Source of the DNA: Massilia arenae
GTDB taxonomy: Bacteria; Pseudomonadota; Gammaproteobacteria; Burkholderiales; Burkholderiaceae_D
DNA: 64,000 nt
NCBI RefSeq assembly: GCF_008014745.1
Contig: NZ_VPFD01000011.1
Span: 359-64,358 of the forward strand
Direction: 5' to 3'
Every line of letters begins with the position of its first letter. Position 1 is the first letter of the stretch. Positions 39,566-49,385 of this stretch are shown here, piece by piece. Both the position numbers and the translations under genes were made by a program. The notes under the pieces are model-generated. The model was not told where the DNA came from, did not search any database, and was given only the letters and a program-made list of their open reading frames with translations.

Positions 39566-40507
39566 TCATTGTTTTCGCGATGCTGCGTTTTTTAGATCAT
39601 GTGCCTGGTGCAAGAATCCGCGCGTGTGATGGTAGTGGAAGCGCGCCTTGAACTTGGCTTCACGATCGCCACGCAAGGTTGCCAAGGCGATTTGCAGCGC
39701 ATGATGCATTTTTTTCGTATAAAGCCAGCGGGGTACGCCAAACAATGTGGGGAAATGCGTCAGATCGCCGGTTTCCAGACATGTACCTCGTCCTCCGCGG
39801 AAAGCGCGACCCAGGCAAAACTCCTCGGTCAACTGGTGCGGACGAATAAAATGGTTGACTCGCGCATTGTTGCAGAACCAGGCTTTATGGCCTGCGGCGA
39901 CGACACGTTTATTGAATTCCGTCTCGCTACCCATAATGTAGTTACCGCGGTTTGGTCCTACATTCGGGTTGAAGCGGTGTCCAGCTTTGAATACTTTGCG
40001 GCGCACCGCCATATTCGGCCCCCATATGGCGCCAGGCTGAATCGGGCCATCGCTGAAATTGGTGATTGCGAACGCTAGCCCAAGTGGAACGTGACGCAGT
40101 ACCCAGTCAGGAGGTGGCGCGCCCCAATCGGGCAATATTGCACCGCCAAACAAGTCATAGTCAACGTTCTCCAGCATACAAGCCTGCATCGCAACAAGCC
40201 ATTCGCGCTCAGGCGTGGCGTCATCGTCTGTCATCACGAACAACTCGGCGGCCGGCCGGCGTTGGAGGGCCAGCTCAACGCCACGGTTGAGCGCGGCGTT
40301 CTTGCCGCTTCGCTCCTGATGAACGTATTCGATCGGCAATAATTTTGCGTACGATTCGACGATCGAACGGGTCTCGTCATCGCTCCCGTCATCCACCACG
40401 ATGGCCGACCACCCGCCTGCAGGTTGAGCGAGCTTCGCATATCCTTCTAACACTTTTGGCAACGTCTTGGCCCCGTTGCACGTCGCCATAATAATGATCA
40501 TGGACAA
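39566..40507 (-). CDS. family 2 glycosyltransferase
   Basis: 313 residues. The GT-A fold starts at once: MATCNGAKTL, then VVDDGSDD (37-44) for the nucleotide-sugar and TDDDATP with Asp94-96 as the metal-binding DxD motif. GGAG lies seven bases before a TTG at 40507; the ATG two codons later has worse spacing, so TTG is preferred. No membrane segments, so it acts at the cytosolic face. The C-terminal 60 residues are basic and His-rich. It leads the asparagine-synthase-like gene, and the two form a low-GC pair with no other glycan genes around. Confidence 0.85.
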   Translation of the reverse strand: MSMIIIMATCNGAKTLPKVLEGYAKLAQPAGGWSAIVVDDGSDDETRSIVESYAKLLPIEYVHQERSGKNAALNRGVELALQRRPAAELFVMTDDDATPEREWLVAMQACMLENVDYDLFGGAILPDWGAPPPDWVLRHVPLGLAFAITNFSDGPIQPGAIWGPNMAVRRKVFKAGHRFNPNVGPNRGNYIMGSETEFNKRVVAAGHKAWFCNNARVNHFIRPHQLTEEFCLGRAFRGGRGTCLETGDLTHFPTLFGVPRWLYTKKMHHALQIALATLRGDREAKFKARFHYHHTRGFLHQAHDLKNAASRKQ

Positions 40508-40946
40508 GATTTATCTCCTATAGTCACCTGAATCTTCGTGAGTGTGTGGCCTGAACTGATCACTGTCAGCCGCAAGGTAGTGAGGAGGGGCGGTTTCGGC
40601 TTCAAGTCCAGAATGCGGCACGTGTCTTCAGGCCAGGTAGCAGGAATCGCCGTACTTACCGCTACCCCTGGAACCTGGTTGGCACCTCATGCAGATACGC
40701 TTCTGCTTCACTCTCACGAAAATGATGGCGTCAGGCATATGCAGTTTTGCATGACCATACCCAAAGGTCTCCCTGACCATCGGTAAAAAATTGTCAACAA
40801 TCTTAGCATTTTTCTGCCGGGTGATCTTTCCTGGAGAAAATCATGTCAACTAGCCATTGTTCTGCCCGACATCGAGCGGCACAGACCCTGTGATCGTGGT
40901 GCCGCCATGGCCATGCATGCAGACTGCCGGCAGGCTGGCGGTCTAC
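40508..40946. other. 440-bp intergenic stretch, no gene supported
   Basis: It separates the glycosyltransferase from kup, both on the minus strand. An 82-codon plus frame (40538-40786) has no ribosome site or recognisable content. Nested inverted repeats are present near the kup end: GCGGCAC/GTGCCGC (40876-40882 and 40899-40905) around CACAG/CTGTG. They may form the kup transcript end, but no T-run follows. The mixed composition could be remnant DNA. Confidence 0.5.
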
Positions 40947-42824
40947 TCAGATCTCGATCTGCGTGCCCAATTCGATCACCCGGTTGCTGCGGATCTGGTA
41001 ATAGTCGGCCGCGCTGCGCGCATTGCGCGACAGCGCCACGTACAGGTGCTCGCGCCATGGCGCCATGCCGCCGCCCGGGGCCGAGATCACGGTCTGGCGC
41101 GCGATGAAGAACGAGGTCTCCATCATCTCGAACGACAGGCCGAGCGCGCCGCAGCGGTCGAGGATGTCCGGAATGTCGGGCTCGTCCTTGAAGCCATAGT
41201 GGATGTTGAGCTGGTAGCAGTTGTGGCCCAGGTCGACGATGTCGATCTGTTCCTCGAACGGTACCCACGGCTCCTCGCGCATGTGCACGGTCAGGAACAC
41301 CACCCGTTCGTGCAGCACCTTGTTGTGCGACAGGTTGTGCAACATCGCATGCGGCACGCCGTCGCTCTCGCCGCGCAGGAAGATGGCGGTGCCCGGCACC
41401 CGCGTCGGCGGCGCCACGAACAGCGATTCCATGAAGGCCTCCAGCGGAATCGCATGCTTCTGCAGGTTCTCGAACACCAGCCCGCGGCCGCGCTTCCAGG
41501 TCAGCATCAAGGTCAGCAGCACGCCGCCCATCAGCAGCGGGAACCAGCCGCCGTGGAAGATCTTGGTGGTGGTGGCTGCGAACAACATGAGATCGATCGC
41601 CAGGAAGAAGCCGGTCGCAGCCAGGCAGACCCACAGCGGCAGGCGCCAGCGATAGCGGGTCACGAAGAAGGTGAGTACGGTGGTCATCATCATGGTCGCC
41701 GTGACCGCGATGCCATAGGCGCCGGCCAGCTCGTCCGATGAGCCGAAGCCGACCACGGCGATCAGCACCACCGCCAGTTGCAGCCAGTTGACGGCCGGGA
41801 TATAGATTTGCCCGATCTCGCTTTCCGAGGTGTGCAGGATGCGCATGCGCGGCAGCAGGCCGAGCGCGATCGCCTGCTTGGTCATCGAATAGGTGCCGCT
41901 GATCGTGGCCTGCGAGGCGATCACCGCCGCCATGGTCGACAGGATCACCAGCGGGATCACACTCCAGCTGCCGAGCTGGTGGTAGAACGGATTTTCCACC
42001 GCGCCCGGGTCGGCGATCAGCAGGCCGCCCTGGCCCAGGTAGTTCAGGGTCAGCGCCGGATAGGCGATCAGGAACCAGGCCATGCGGATCGGCTTGGCGC
42101 CGAAGTGGCCCATGTCGGCATACAGCGCCTCGGCGCCGGTGATCGCCAGCACCACCGCGCCCAGCGCAATAAAGGCCAGCAATTTATTGTCCAGCATGAA
42201 GTGGGCCGCATGCCAGGGATTGAGCGCATTCAGGATCTCGGGCGACTGGACGATGTTGACGATGCCCATCGCGGCCAGGGCCAGGAACCAGACCAGCATC
42301 ACGGGGCCGAAAAAGCGGCCGATGCCGGCCGTGCCATGGCGCTGCACGCTGTACAGGGCCACCAGCACCACCACCGCCAGCGGCACCACGTAGTGCGACA
42401 TGCCGGGCGCCGCGACTTCGAGGCCCTCGATCGCGCCGAGCACCGAGATCGCCGGCGTGATCACGCTGTCGCCATAGAACATGGTGGCGCCGATGACGCC
42501 GATGGCCAGCAGCGGGAAGCTCCAGCGCGAGTTGCGCGCCACCGAGTTGGTCGCCAGCGCCATCAGGGCCATGATGCCGCCCTCGCCGCGGTTGTGCGCG
42601 CGCAGCACCAGGGTCACGTACTTGAGCGAGACGATGACCGTCAGGGCCCAGAAGATCAGGGAGATGACGCCGAGGATATTGGGGGTGTTCAGGGGCAGGC
42701 CGTGGGTGTCGTCGAACACCGCGCGCAGCGTGTAGAGGGGGCTGGTGCCGATATCGCCGTAGACGATGCCGACCGCGGCCAGGGTGAGTGCCGCCAGGCT
42801 GCTTTTCTTGCTATCTGATGTCAA
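40947..42824 (-). CDS. kup: KUP-family potassium transporter
   Basis: 625 residues, the normal Kup length, from a TTG at 42824. The open frame continues upstream, but family members start right before SLAALTLAAVGIVYGDIGTSPLYTL, and no ATG is available there. Twelve transmembrane helices fill about 1-450; GDIGTSPLY near the start is the family signature. A cytosolic C-terminal domain of about 150 residues follows. It imports K+ with protons across the inner membrane. It is divergent from rarD; a 15-base palindrome lies in its leader. Confidence 0.93.
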   Translation of the reverse strand: MTSDSKKSSLAALTLAAVGIVYGDIGTSPLYTLRAVFDDTHGLPLNTPNILGVISLIFWALTVIVSLKYVTLVLRAHNRGEGGIMALMALATNSVARNSRWSFPLLAIGVIGATMFYGDSVITPAISVLGAIEGLEVAAPGMSHYVVPLAVVVLVALYSVQRHGTAGIGRFFGPVMLVWFLALAAMGIVNIVQSPEILNALNPWHAAHFMLDNKLLAFIALGAVVLAITGAEALYADMGHFGAKPIRMAWFLIAYPALTLNYLGQGGLLIADPGAVENPFYHQLGSWSVIPLVILSTMAAVIASQATISGTYSMTKQAIALGLLPRMRILHTSESEIGQIYIPAVNWLQLAVVLIAVVGFGSSDELAGAYGIAVTATMMMTTVLTFFVTRYRWRLPLWVCLAATGFFLAIDLMLFAATTTKIFHGGWFPLLMGGVLLTLMLTWKRGRGLVFENLQKHAIPLEAFMESLFVAPPTRVPGTAIFLRGESDGVPHAMLHNLSHNKVLHERVVFLTVHMREEPWVPFEEQIDIVDLGHNCYQLNIHYGFKDEPDIPDILDRCGALGLSFEMMETSFFIARQTVISAPGGGMAPWREHLYVALSRNARSAADYYQIRSNRVIELGTQIEI

Positions 42825-42846
42825 GATTACACCATCGCTTTTGTAT

Positions 42847-42861
42847 TGGTGCGGCGCACCA
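42847..42861. promoter_or_regulatory. 15-base palindrome between kup and rarD, possible operator
   Basis: TGGTGCG-G-CGCACCA is a perfect odd-length palindrome 22 bases upstream of the kup start and 130 bases upstream of rarD. The AT-rich flanks and its position next to the kup start suggest a repressor site, but it could also be a hairpin in the kup leader. No regulator gene is nearby. Confidence 0.4.
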
Positions 42862-42991
42862 TAAAATAGTGGCTGGAAAAAAGCAAGAATATTTCGTGGT
42901 GCATCATACACCCGTGCAAAAAGAGGCACGCTCCAGCAGCCATGTACATATTCAGGGATAATGTCATCCCTGCAATCCAGCCCCCATTCCC

Positions 42992-43879
42992 ATGCGTTCC
43001 GGCATCATTTACGCGGCCCTGGCCTTCCTCTGCTGGGGCCTGTTCCCCATTTATTTTCACGCGCTGGACGGCGTGCCGCCGCTGCAGATCCTGGCGCACC
43101 GCATGCTGTGGTCGCTCGGTTTCCTGCTGATCGTGCTGGTGCTGCGGCGTCAGTGGAAATGGCTGAACGTGGTGCGCCAGCCGCGGGTATTCTTCAGCTT
43201 CGTGCTGTCGGCCGTGCTGCTCAGCGCCAACTGGCTGGTGTACATCTGGTCGGTCACCAACCACCACGTGATCGAGGCCAGCCTCGGCTATTTCATCAAT
43301 CCGCTGGTCAATATCATGCTGGGCTACCTGATCCTGAAGGAGCGCCTGCGCACCGTCCAGTGGGTGGCGATCGCGATTGCCGCGCTGGGCGTGGCCTGGC
43401 TGACCTGGCAGGCCGGCACGGTGCCCTGGATCGCCCTGTTCCTGGCGTTCTCCTTCGGCAGCTACGGCCTGCTGCGCAAGACCGCGGCGCTGGGCGCGCT
43501 CGAGGGACTGTCGTTCGAGACCATCGTGCTGTTCCCGCTGGCGGCCGCCTACGTCATCTGGCTGACGGTCCAGGGCCAGAACGTGTTCATCAATACCGAC
43601 TCCGACACCATCCGCGTGCTGCTGGTGATGGCCGGCCCGCTCACCGCGATCCCGCTGCTGCTGTTCGCCAGCGGCGCGCGCAAGATCCCGCTGTCGATCC
43701 TGGGGCTGCTGCAATACCTGTCACCGACCCTGCAATTCCTGCTCGGCGTGTGGCTGTTCAAGGAGGCGTTTACCGCCGACCGCCTGGTCGGCTTCGCGCT
43801 GATCTGGAGCGCGCTGATCCTGTTCGCCGGCGAAGGCCTGCTGCGCCGGCCGCCTGCACCTGCACCTGCGAAAACCTGA
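42992..43879 (+). CDS. rarD: RarD-type EamA-family transporter
   Basis: 295 residues with ten hydrophobic helices. The sequence GIIYAALAFLCWGLFPIYF, then HRMLWSL, then the ASLGYFINPLVNIMLGYL segment is characteristic of RarD proteins. RarD is linked in E. coli to chloramphenicol tolerance, but its natural substrate is not known. It ends in a short Pro/Ala tail. It is transcribed away from kup and is followed 107 bases later by ettA. Confidence 0.92.
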   Translation: MRSGIIYAALAFLCWGLFPIYFHALDGVPPLQILAHRMLWSLGFLLIVLVLRRQWKWLNVVRQPRVFFSFVLSAVLLSANWLVYIWSVTNHHVIEASLGYFINPLVNIMLGYLILKERLRTVQWVAIAIAALGVAWLTWQAGTVPWIALFLAFSFGSYGLLRKTAALGALEGLSFETIVLFPLAAAYVIWLTVQGQNVFINTDSDTIRVLLVMAGPLTAIPLLLFASGARKIPLSILGLLQYLSPTLQFLLGVWLFKEAFTADRLVGFALIWSALILFAGEGLLRRPPAPAPAKT

Positions 43880-43986
43880 TCGCGCGCAGCACCCGCACGG
43901 GATTTCCAGGCCTCGGCCAAGAAATCCTGTGTCGGGCGCGGGTTCTGTCGTATCCTGTGCACCTTAAACAACACCAGAGTCAAAGC

Positions 43987-45654
<1,668 letters not shown>

Positions 45655-45690
45655 TAAGTGGACAGAGTGCAAGCGCTTGTTTCGTAAGAG

Positions 45691-45729
45691 AAAGCCCGCC
45701 TTGGCAACCGCCATTTGGCGGGCTTTTTA
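45691..45729 (+). terminator. intrinsic terminator after ettA
   Basis: AAAGCCCGCC (45691-45700) pairs with GGCGGGCTTT (45717-45726), a 10-bp stem with a 16-base loop, followed by Ts. Confidence 0.85.
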
Positions 45730-45841
45730 CTAGCGGAAATGGAACGGGGTCAGAATGCAAAATATGTAAAACTGTTTGCGATCAGGACTACCGGAAGCTC
45801 GTCGACCGCAGCCGCTTCGTGCGCGCGGCGCTGGCCAGACC

Positions 45842-46387
45842 ATGCTCAATTGCCACAACGGTTACCGCAATAACCGCGTCCCCGGCGGGACTTTCTTTTT
45901 CACAGTGCGCCTGCTCGACCGCGGCAGTCACCTGTTGACCGAACATATCTCCGCATTCGGCGAAGCCATGCGGCTGGCGCGTGCGCGCCGTCCTTTCCAC
46001 GTCGACGCCTGGGCAGTCCTGCCCGATCACGCGCATGCGATCTGGACCCTGCCACCGGGCGACCACGACTGTTCCAGCCGCTGGCGCACCGTCAAGATCG
46101 CGTTTTCAAAGGCGCTGCGCAAGACCGGCCAGTGCGGGGTGGACGATGGCGCGCTCTGGGAGCGCCACTACCGCCACTACCGGGTCGGCCAGGACGACGA
46201 TTACACGGCCCTGGTCGACTACGTCCACACCGACGCCGTGCGCCACGGCCACTGCCAAGAGCCATGCGACTGGCCTTGGTCGTCGCTGCATCGCTTCATC
46301 TCGGCCGGACATGCGGCGCCCGAACCGGCGATCATCGTGCCGCCGTGGGTGCAGCGGCCGCAGGGGCTGGCGCTGGCGCGGCTATGA
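45842..46387 (+). CDS. REP-associated tyrosine transposase (RAYT, Y1 HUH family)
   Basis: 181 residues. The HUH motif is His63-Ala-His65 (LPDHAHAIW). The catalytic Tyr127 is in DYVHTDAVRHG, close to the usual Y-x-H-x-N-P-V-K-H-G. The N-terminal RVPGGTFFFTVRLLDR and the central WRTVKIAFSKALRK are typical. RAYTs nick and move REP palindromes and are normally single-copy, resident genes. Start at 45842 because the family begins here; the frame extends 22 codons upstream without a ribosome site. The upstream bases contain a GGGGTCAGA motif often found near such genes. A REP-like hairpin is at 13793-13825. Confidence 0.9.
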   Translation: MLNCHNGYRNNRVPGGTFFFTVRLLDRGSHLLTEHISAFGEAMRLARARRPFHVDAWAVLPDHAHAIWTLPPGDHDCSSRWRTVKIAFSKALRKTGQCGVDDGALWERHYRHYRVGQDDDYTALVDYVHTDAVRHGHCQEPCDWPWSSLHRFISAGHAAPEPAIIVPPWVQRPQGLALARL

Positions 46388-46431
46388 ATGCCTCCCGCGC
46401 ACGATTCGTTTAAATTTTCGTACCGATAACA

Positions 46432-46455
46432 AAAAAGGCCCCGAAGGGCCTTTTT
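46432..46455. terminator. bidirectional intrinsic terminator
   Basis: AAAAAGGCCC (46432-46441) and GGGCCTTTTT (46446-46455) form a 10-bp stem with a CGAA tetraloop. It separates the RAYT gene (plus) from the outer-membrane barrel gene (minus). Confidence 0.92.
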
Positions 46456-46474
46456 CGTTCACTACACGCTCTGC

Positions 46475-47047
46475 TTAGAACGAGTATTTCGCGCCGATGG
46501 TCAGTGCGTTTGGACGCACGCCGAAGTCGCGGGTGCCGCCGAAGCGTTCGTATTCGGCGATCACTGCCACGTCCTGGTTGATGTTGTACTGCACACCCAG
46601 GGCGCCGTAGGCGTTGTTGTCGCTGTCGCGACGGTTCAGCGACGCGTTGACCGCTGCCAGTTCGTTCACGTCATGCGACACGCCCAGCTTGGCGTAGCCG
46701 ACCAGCTTCTCGGTCAGTGGCGAGCTGAACTTGGCGGCGACGTAGGTCGAACGGCCATCGACCTGACCGCTGGCAGCCACTGGGCCCAGGGTGTAGTAGA
46801 TGTCGGCGCTGCGGTAGTCGGTGTGGCCGACTTCGACTGCCCAGTTCGGGGTGAACTCGTAGCCGCCGAACAGCTTGGCCGATGCCTTGATGGTATCGAT
46901 GTCGGCGCTGGTTGCACCTGGGACGCGCGATTCATAATCGGTGGCCACCGCACCGACGCCAACATAGGCGCGTGGGGTGAATTCTTGTGCCTGGACAGCC
47001 GAGACAGCGGCGGTGGTAGCGAGCAGTGCAACGATCAGCTTTTTCAT
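46475..47047 (-). CDS. outer membrane beta-barrel protein (OmpA-like barrel domain)
   Basis: 190 residues from an ATG with AGAGGA upstream. A signal peptide (1-20, ending VQA) precedes an eight-strand-type barrel with alternating hydrophobic residues (AYVGVGAV, WAVEVGHTDY, TYVAAKFSS, YGALGVQYNI). The last residue is Phe, the BAM insertion signal. No periplasmic OmpA domain is present. The likely place is the outer membrane; the role is not known. A long AT-rich 5' region (47048-47223) suggests regulation. Confidence 0.88.
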   Translation of the reverse strand: MKKLIVALLATTAAVSAVQAQEFTPRAYVGVGAVATDYESRVPGATSADIDTIKASAKLFGGYEFTPNWAVEVGHTDYRSADIYYTLGPVAASGQVDGRSTYVAAKFSSPLTEKLVGYAKLGVSHDVNELAAVNASLNRRDSDNNAYGALGVQYNINQDVAVIAEYERFGGTRDFGVRPNALTIGAKYSF

Positions 47048-47223
47048 CTCAATTCCTCTTCTTGTTCATCTGGCTCGTGATTCCCAACGAATCGCGATGT
47101 GATCAAGATAGCACTGGCGGCAGAGCAAGTCCGTGCCGATTCCGTAAGAACTGTAAGAAAGTGTAACTTAATGACCGGCTGGTTATTAATATTTCCGCGT
47201 GGATCGATGGGGTTGCACGCAGT

Positions 47224-47820
47224 TTAGACGATTTTCCTGAAAGTTAGGTTGACCCGCGCTTGTAACGTGCGTGTCATCTTATTGATGCCATGCAACCAAT
47301 ATTCCTGTGTTTTACCGCGCATCAGCAACAGACTGCCGTCCGTCAATTCTAGTCGCACAGTCTTTTTGTTGTATTTATGCTTCAGGATAAAGGTGCGGGC
47401 AGCGCCAAGGCTGAGCGAGGCGATGGCCGGTTGCGGTCCCAGTTCCGGCTCGTCGTCGCTGTGCATGCCCATGCTGTCGCGCTCGTTACGGTAGAGATTC
47501 AGCAGGACGCTGTTGAAGCTGTGCCCTGTCGCCGTTTCGACGACCTTGCGCAGGGTGTCGAGCAGCGGCGTGAACGGCGCCGGCTGCAGGCGCAGGCCGG
47601 AATAGGTATAGGCCGCGTCGCCATACCAGGCGCTCAGGCGCGGCTGCAGGTGACGCTTGCCGTACACCACCACCGTTTCTTCGCGCCAGTCGGTTTCGCG
47701 CAGCAGGCGCGCCATGACCTCGGCATTGGTCCAGGGCAGCGGGAGCTGGGGCATCCAGGCGAGATCGCCGTCTTCGAGCGGGATCGGACTCAGCAAGGAG
47801 TCGTCGGCAAATAAATCCAT
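47224..47820 (-). CDS. alkB: AlkB-family Fe(II)/2-oxoglutarate dioxygenase
   Basis: 198 residues. The iron ligands are His120, Asp122 (MHSDDE) and His177 (WLHGINK). The 2-oxoglutarate arginine pair is in ARVNLTFR (189 and 195). The substrate-binding region SVLLNLYRNERDSMGMHSD matches the AlkB/ALKBH2-like group, which repairs alkylated bases in DNA or RNA by oxidative demethylation. Compact form without extra domains. Divergent from a molybdopterin-like gene with 63 bases between them. Confidence 0.92.
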   Translation of the reverse strand: MDLFADDSLLSPIPLEDGDLAWMPQLPLPWTNAEVMARLLRETDWREETVVVYGKRHLQPRLSAWYGDAAYTYSGLRLQPAPFTPLLDTLRKVVETATGHSFNSVLLNLYRNERDSMGMHSDDEPELGPQPAIASLSLGAARTFILKHKYNKKTVRLELTDGSLLLMRGKTQEYWLHGINKMTRTLQARVNLTFRKIV

Positions 47821-47883
47821 GGTCAAACCATACGCAAAATTGACGGCTATGATGGTGTACTTTCCACCACACCGCATTCTCGC

Positions 47884-48474
47884 ATGGACAAACGCCATTT
47901 CCTCGGCGCCGCAGTATTGGCTGGCGCTGCGCCGGCCTTCGCCAGCCGCAGCACGGGTACCGCTGCGGCTCCGGCCGCAGGGCCCACACTGCTGACCATC
48001 ACCGGCGCCATCACGCGCAGCAACCGCGGCGCCATCGATCCAGCGCTCGACCAGATGATGGCCAAGCAAAAGCTGGCGTTCGACCGCGCCTATGCCCTCG
48101 ATTTCGCAGCCCTGGCCGCCCTGCCGGCGCGCACCATCCGTCCGACGCTGGAATATGACGGCAAACCGCACACCCTGCGCGGACCGCTGCTGGCGGACGT
48201 GCTGGCCCAGGCCGGCGCCAAGCCGCGCGATGCCGCCAAGGTGCTGATGCGGGCGGTCGACGGCTATGCCGCCGTGCTGGAAATGCGACAGTTACGAGCG
48301 TGGAATTTCATTGTCGCCACCCACCTGGATGGAAAACCGATGCCGCTGGGTGGGCTGGGGCCGCTATGGGCCGTGTATGACGCCGACCGGGTGCCGGAAA
48401 TGGCGGCGCTCCCGGTGGCGCAGCGTTTCGGCGCCTGCCCATGGGCCTTGTATCACCTGGAAGCGATGGCCTGA
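47884..48474 (+). CDS. molybdopterin-dependent oxidoreductase-like periplasmic protein
   Basis: 196 residues. A signal peptide of about 24 residues has no twin arginine (MDKRHFLGAAVLAG), so export would be by Sec. The remainder resembles the small oxidoreductase molybdopterin-binding fold: LTITGAITRSNRG, then YDGKPHTLRGPLLADVLAQAGA, then PLGGLGPLWAVYD. The cysteine that ligates molybdenum in sulfite-oxidase-type proteins is not seen at the usual place; the only mature Cys is near the C-terminus (GACPWAL). The family assignment is by motif pattern only, and cofactor binding is doubtful. Confidence 0.65.
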   Translation: MDKRHFLGAAVLAGAAPAFASRSTGTAAAPAAGPTLLTITGAITRSNRGAIDPALDQMMAKQKLAFDRAYALDFAALAALPARTIRPTLEYDGKPHTLRGPLLADVLAQAGAKPRDAAKVLMRAVDGYAAVLEMRQLRAWNFIVATHLDGKPMPLGGLGPLWAVYDADRVPEMAALPVAQRFGACPWALYHLEAMA

Positions 48475-48501
48475 CCCATATTCAGGCGGCCGGCGCAGGC
48501 T

Positions 48502-48864
48502 TCAGGCGTAGGCTTCCGCCAGGCTCATCACGCGCGGCGCCACCTTGATGCCGACGTTGCCGAACAGGGCGTCGATGGCGGCCAGGTTGGCGCTGCATTC
48601 GTCCGCCTTCCAGCCCTTGAACATATCGGTGCCGTCCTTCTGGAAATGCAGGTCGAGCACCTTGCCCTTGTCGCGGTGCACATAGTTTTGCTGATGGACG
48701 TTCTGGAAACCCAGTTCGGCCAGGCCGGCAAGCACGGTGTGCGGCGGATTTTCCGGGTCGGTGGCCAGGAAGACGCCGAAAGTCTTGCCTGGCGGCTTGG
48801 CTGCGACGTCGACCTCATAAATCCCTGGCGCCTTGGTCACACTCGTGCTCTTCAGAAACAACAT
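48502..48864 (-). CDS. hypothetical protein
   Basis: 120 residues with AGGAG ahead of the ATG. No signal peptide or membrane helix. Mixed alpha/beta, with one cysteine (DECSAN). The middle reads like a small ferredoxin-like or swivel domain (VLAGLAELGFQNVHQQNYVHRDKG), but I do not recognise a family. Convergent with the molybdopterin-like gene 27 bases away. Confidence 0.7.
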   Translation of the reverse strand: MLFLKSTSVTKAPGIYEVDVAAKPPGKTFGVFLATDPENPPHTVLAGLAELGFQNVHQQNYVHRDKGKVLDLHFQKDGTDMFKGWKADECSANLAAIDALFGNVGIKVAPRVMSLAEAYA

Positions 48865-48983
48865 ATTGTTCTCCTGGCGCGCCAGTGACCATCAGGACAG
48901 GACGCGCGATGCTAATTAGTAGTAGTCCTCAAGCATATTTCCATACGGGAACTTTGTCGATCTTTGTATTCGCTTTTTTCGCT

Positions 48984-49361
48984 TTAGCGCATTAATAAGC
49001 CGAAAACTGTGGCGCCGATTAACGCGGCGCAAGCCAGCATGCCCAAAATGAAGCCGGCTTCGCGCTTTGCCGGGTCACGGTAATAGCCAATCGCATACAG
49101 GATGCGGCCCAGGCACCACAACAGGCCGCCAGCCGCCGCCCACAGGTCGCCCAGGAAAGTGGCGCACAGCCACAAGGGCACCAGCACCAGCGGCAGCATC
49201 TCCAGGGTATTCATCTGGACACGGTGGGCGCGCTGGAAGGCTTCGGGACCATCCATCGATGGCGCCGGCACCTTGTAGCGCACGCGGGCATAGCCGGCGA
49301 CGCCCCAGGTCCAGAAATACACACCGAGTACGGCCAGGGTGGCCCAGGCAGTGAAGAACAT
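48984..49361 (-). CDS. MAPEG family membrane protein
   Basis: 125 residues with four hydrophobic helices (about 4-24, 55-72, 76-93, 103-123). The pattern QRAHRVQMNTLEMLPLVL in the first loop and helix 2 and GRILYAIGYYRDPAKRE is the MAPEG signature (microsomal glutathione S-transferase/leukotriene synthase fold). Bacterial members are trimeric inner-membrane proteins that may conjugate glutathione. gshA for glutathione synthesis is in the window, but there is no operon link. A single gene, 24 bases downstream of the DUF2520 gene. Confidence 0.88.
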   Translation of the reverse strand: MFFTAWATLAVLGVYFWTWGVAGYARVRYKVPAPSMDGPEAFQRAHRVQMNTLEMLPLVLVPLWLCATFLGDLWAAAGGLLWCLGRILYAIGYYRDPAKREAGFILGMLACAALIGATVFGLLMR

Positions 49362-49385
49362 TGTGTTTTCCTTATTGTCTTGAAG

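Noticed and set aside
40660..40700. TTGGCAC motif upstream of the glycosyltransferase region
   Set aside because: GG and GC are 8, not 10, bases apart, and the orientation does not point at a gene.
40538..40786. 82-codon plus-strand frame between the glycosyltransferase and kup
   Set aside because: No ribosome site or recognisable protein features; nothing supports it as a gene.
42961..43986. Open frame continuous with ettA back through rarD
   Set aside because: The upstream part is out-of-frame rarD DNA; EttA homologues begin MANYVYTM as at 43987.
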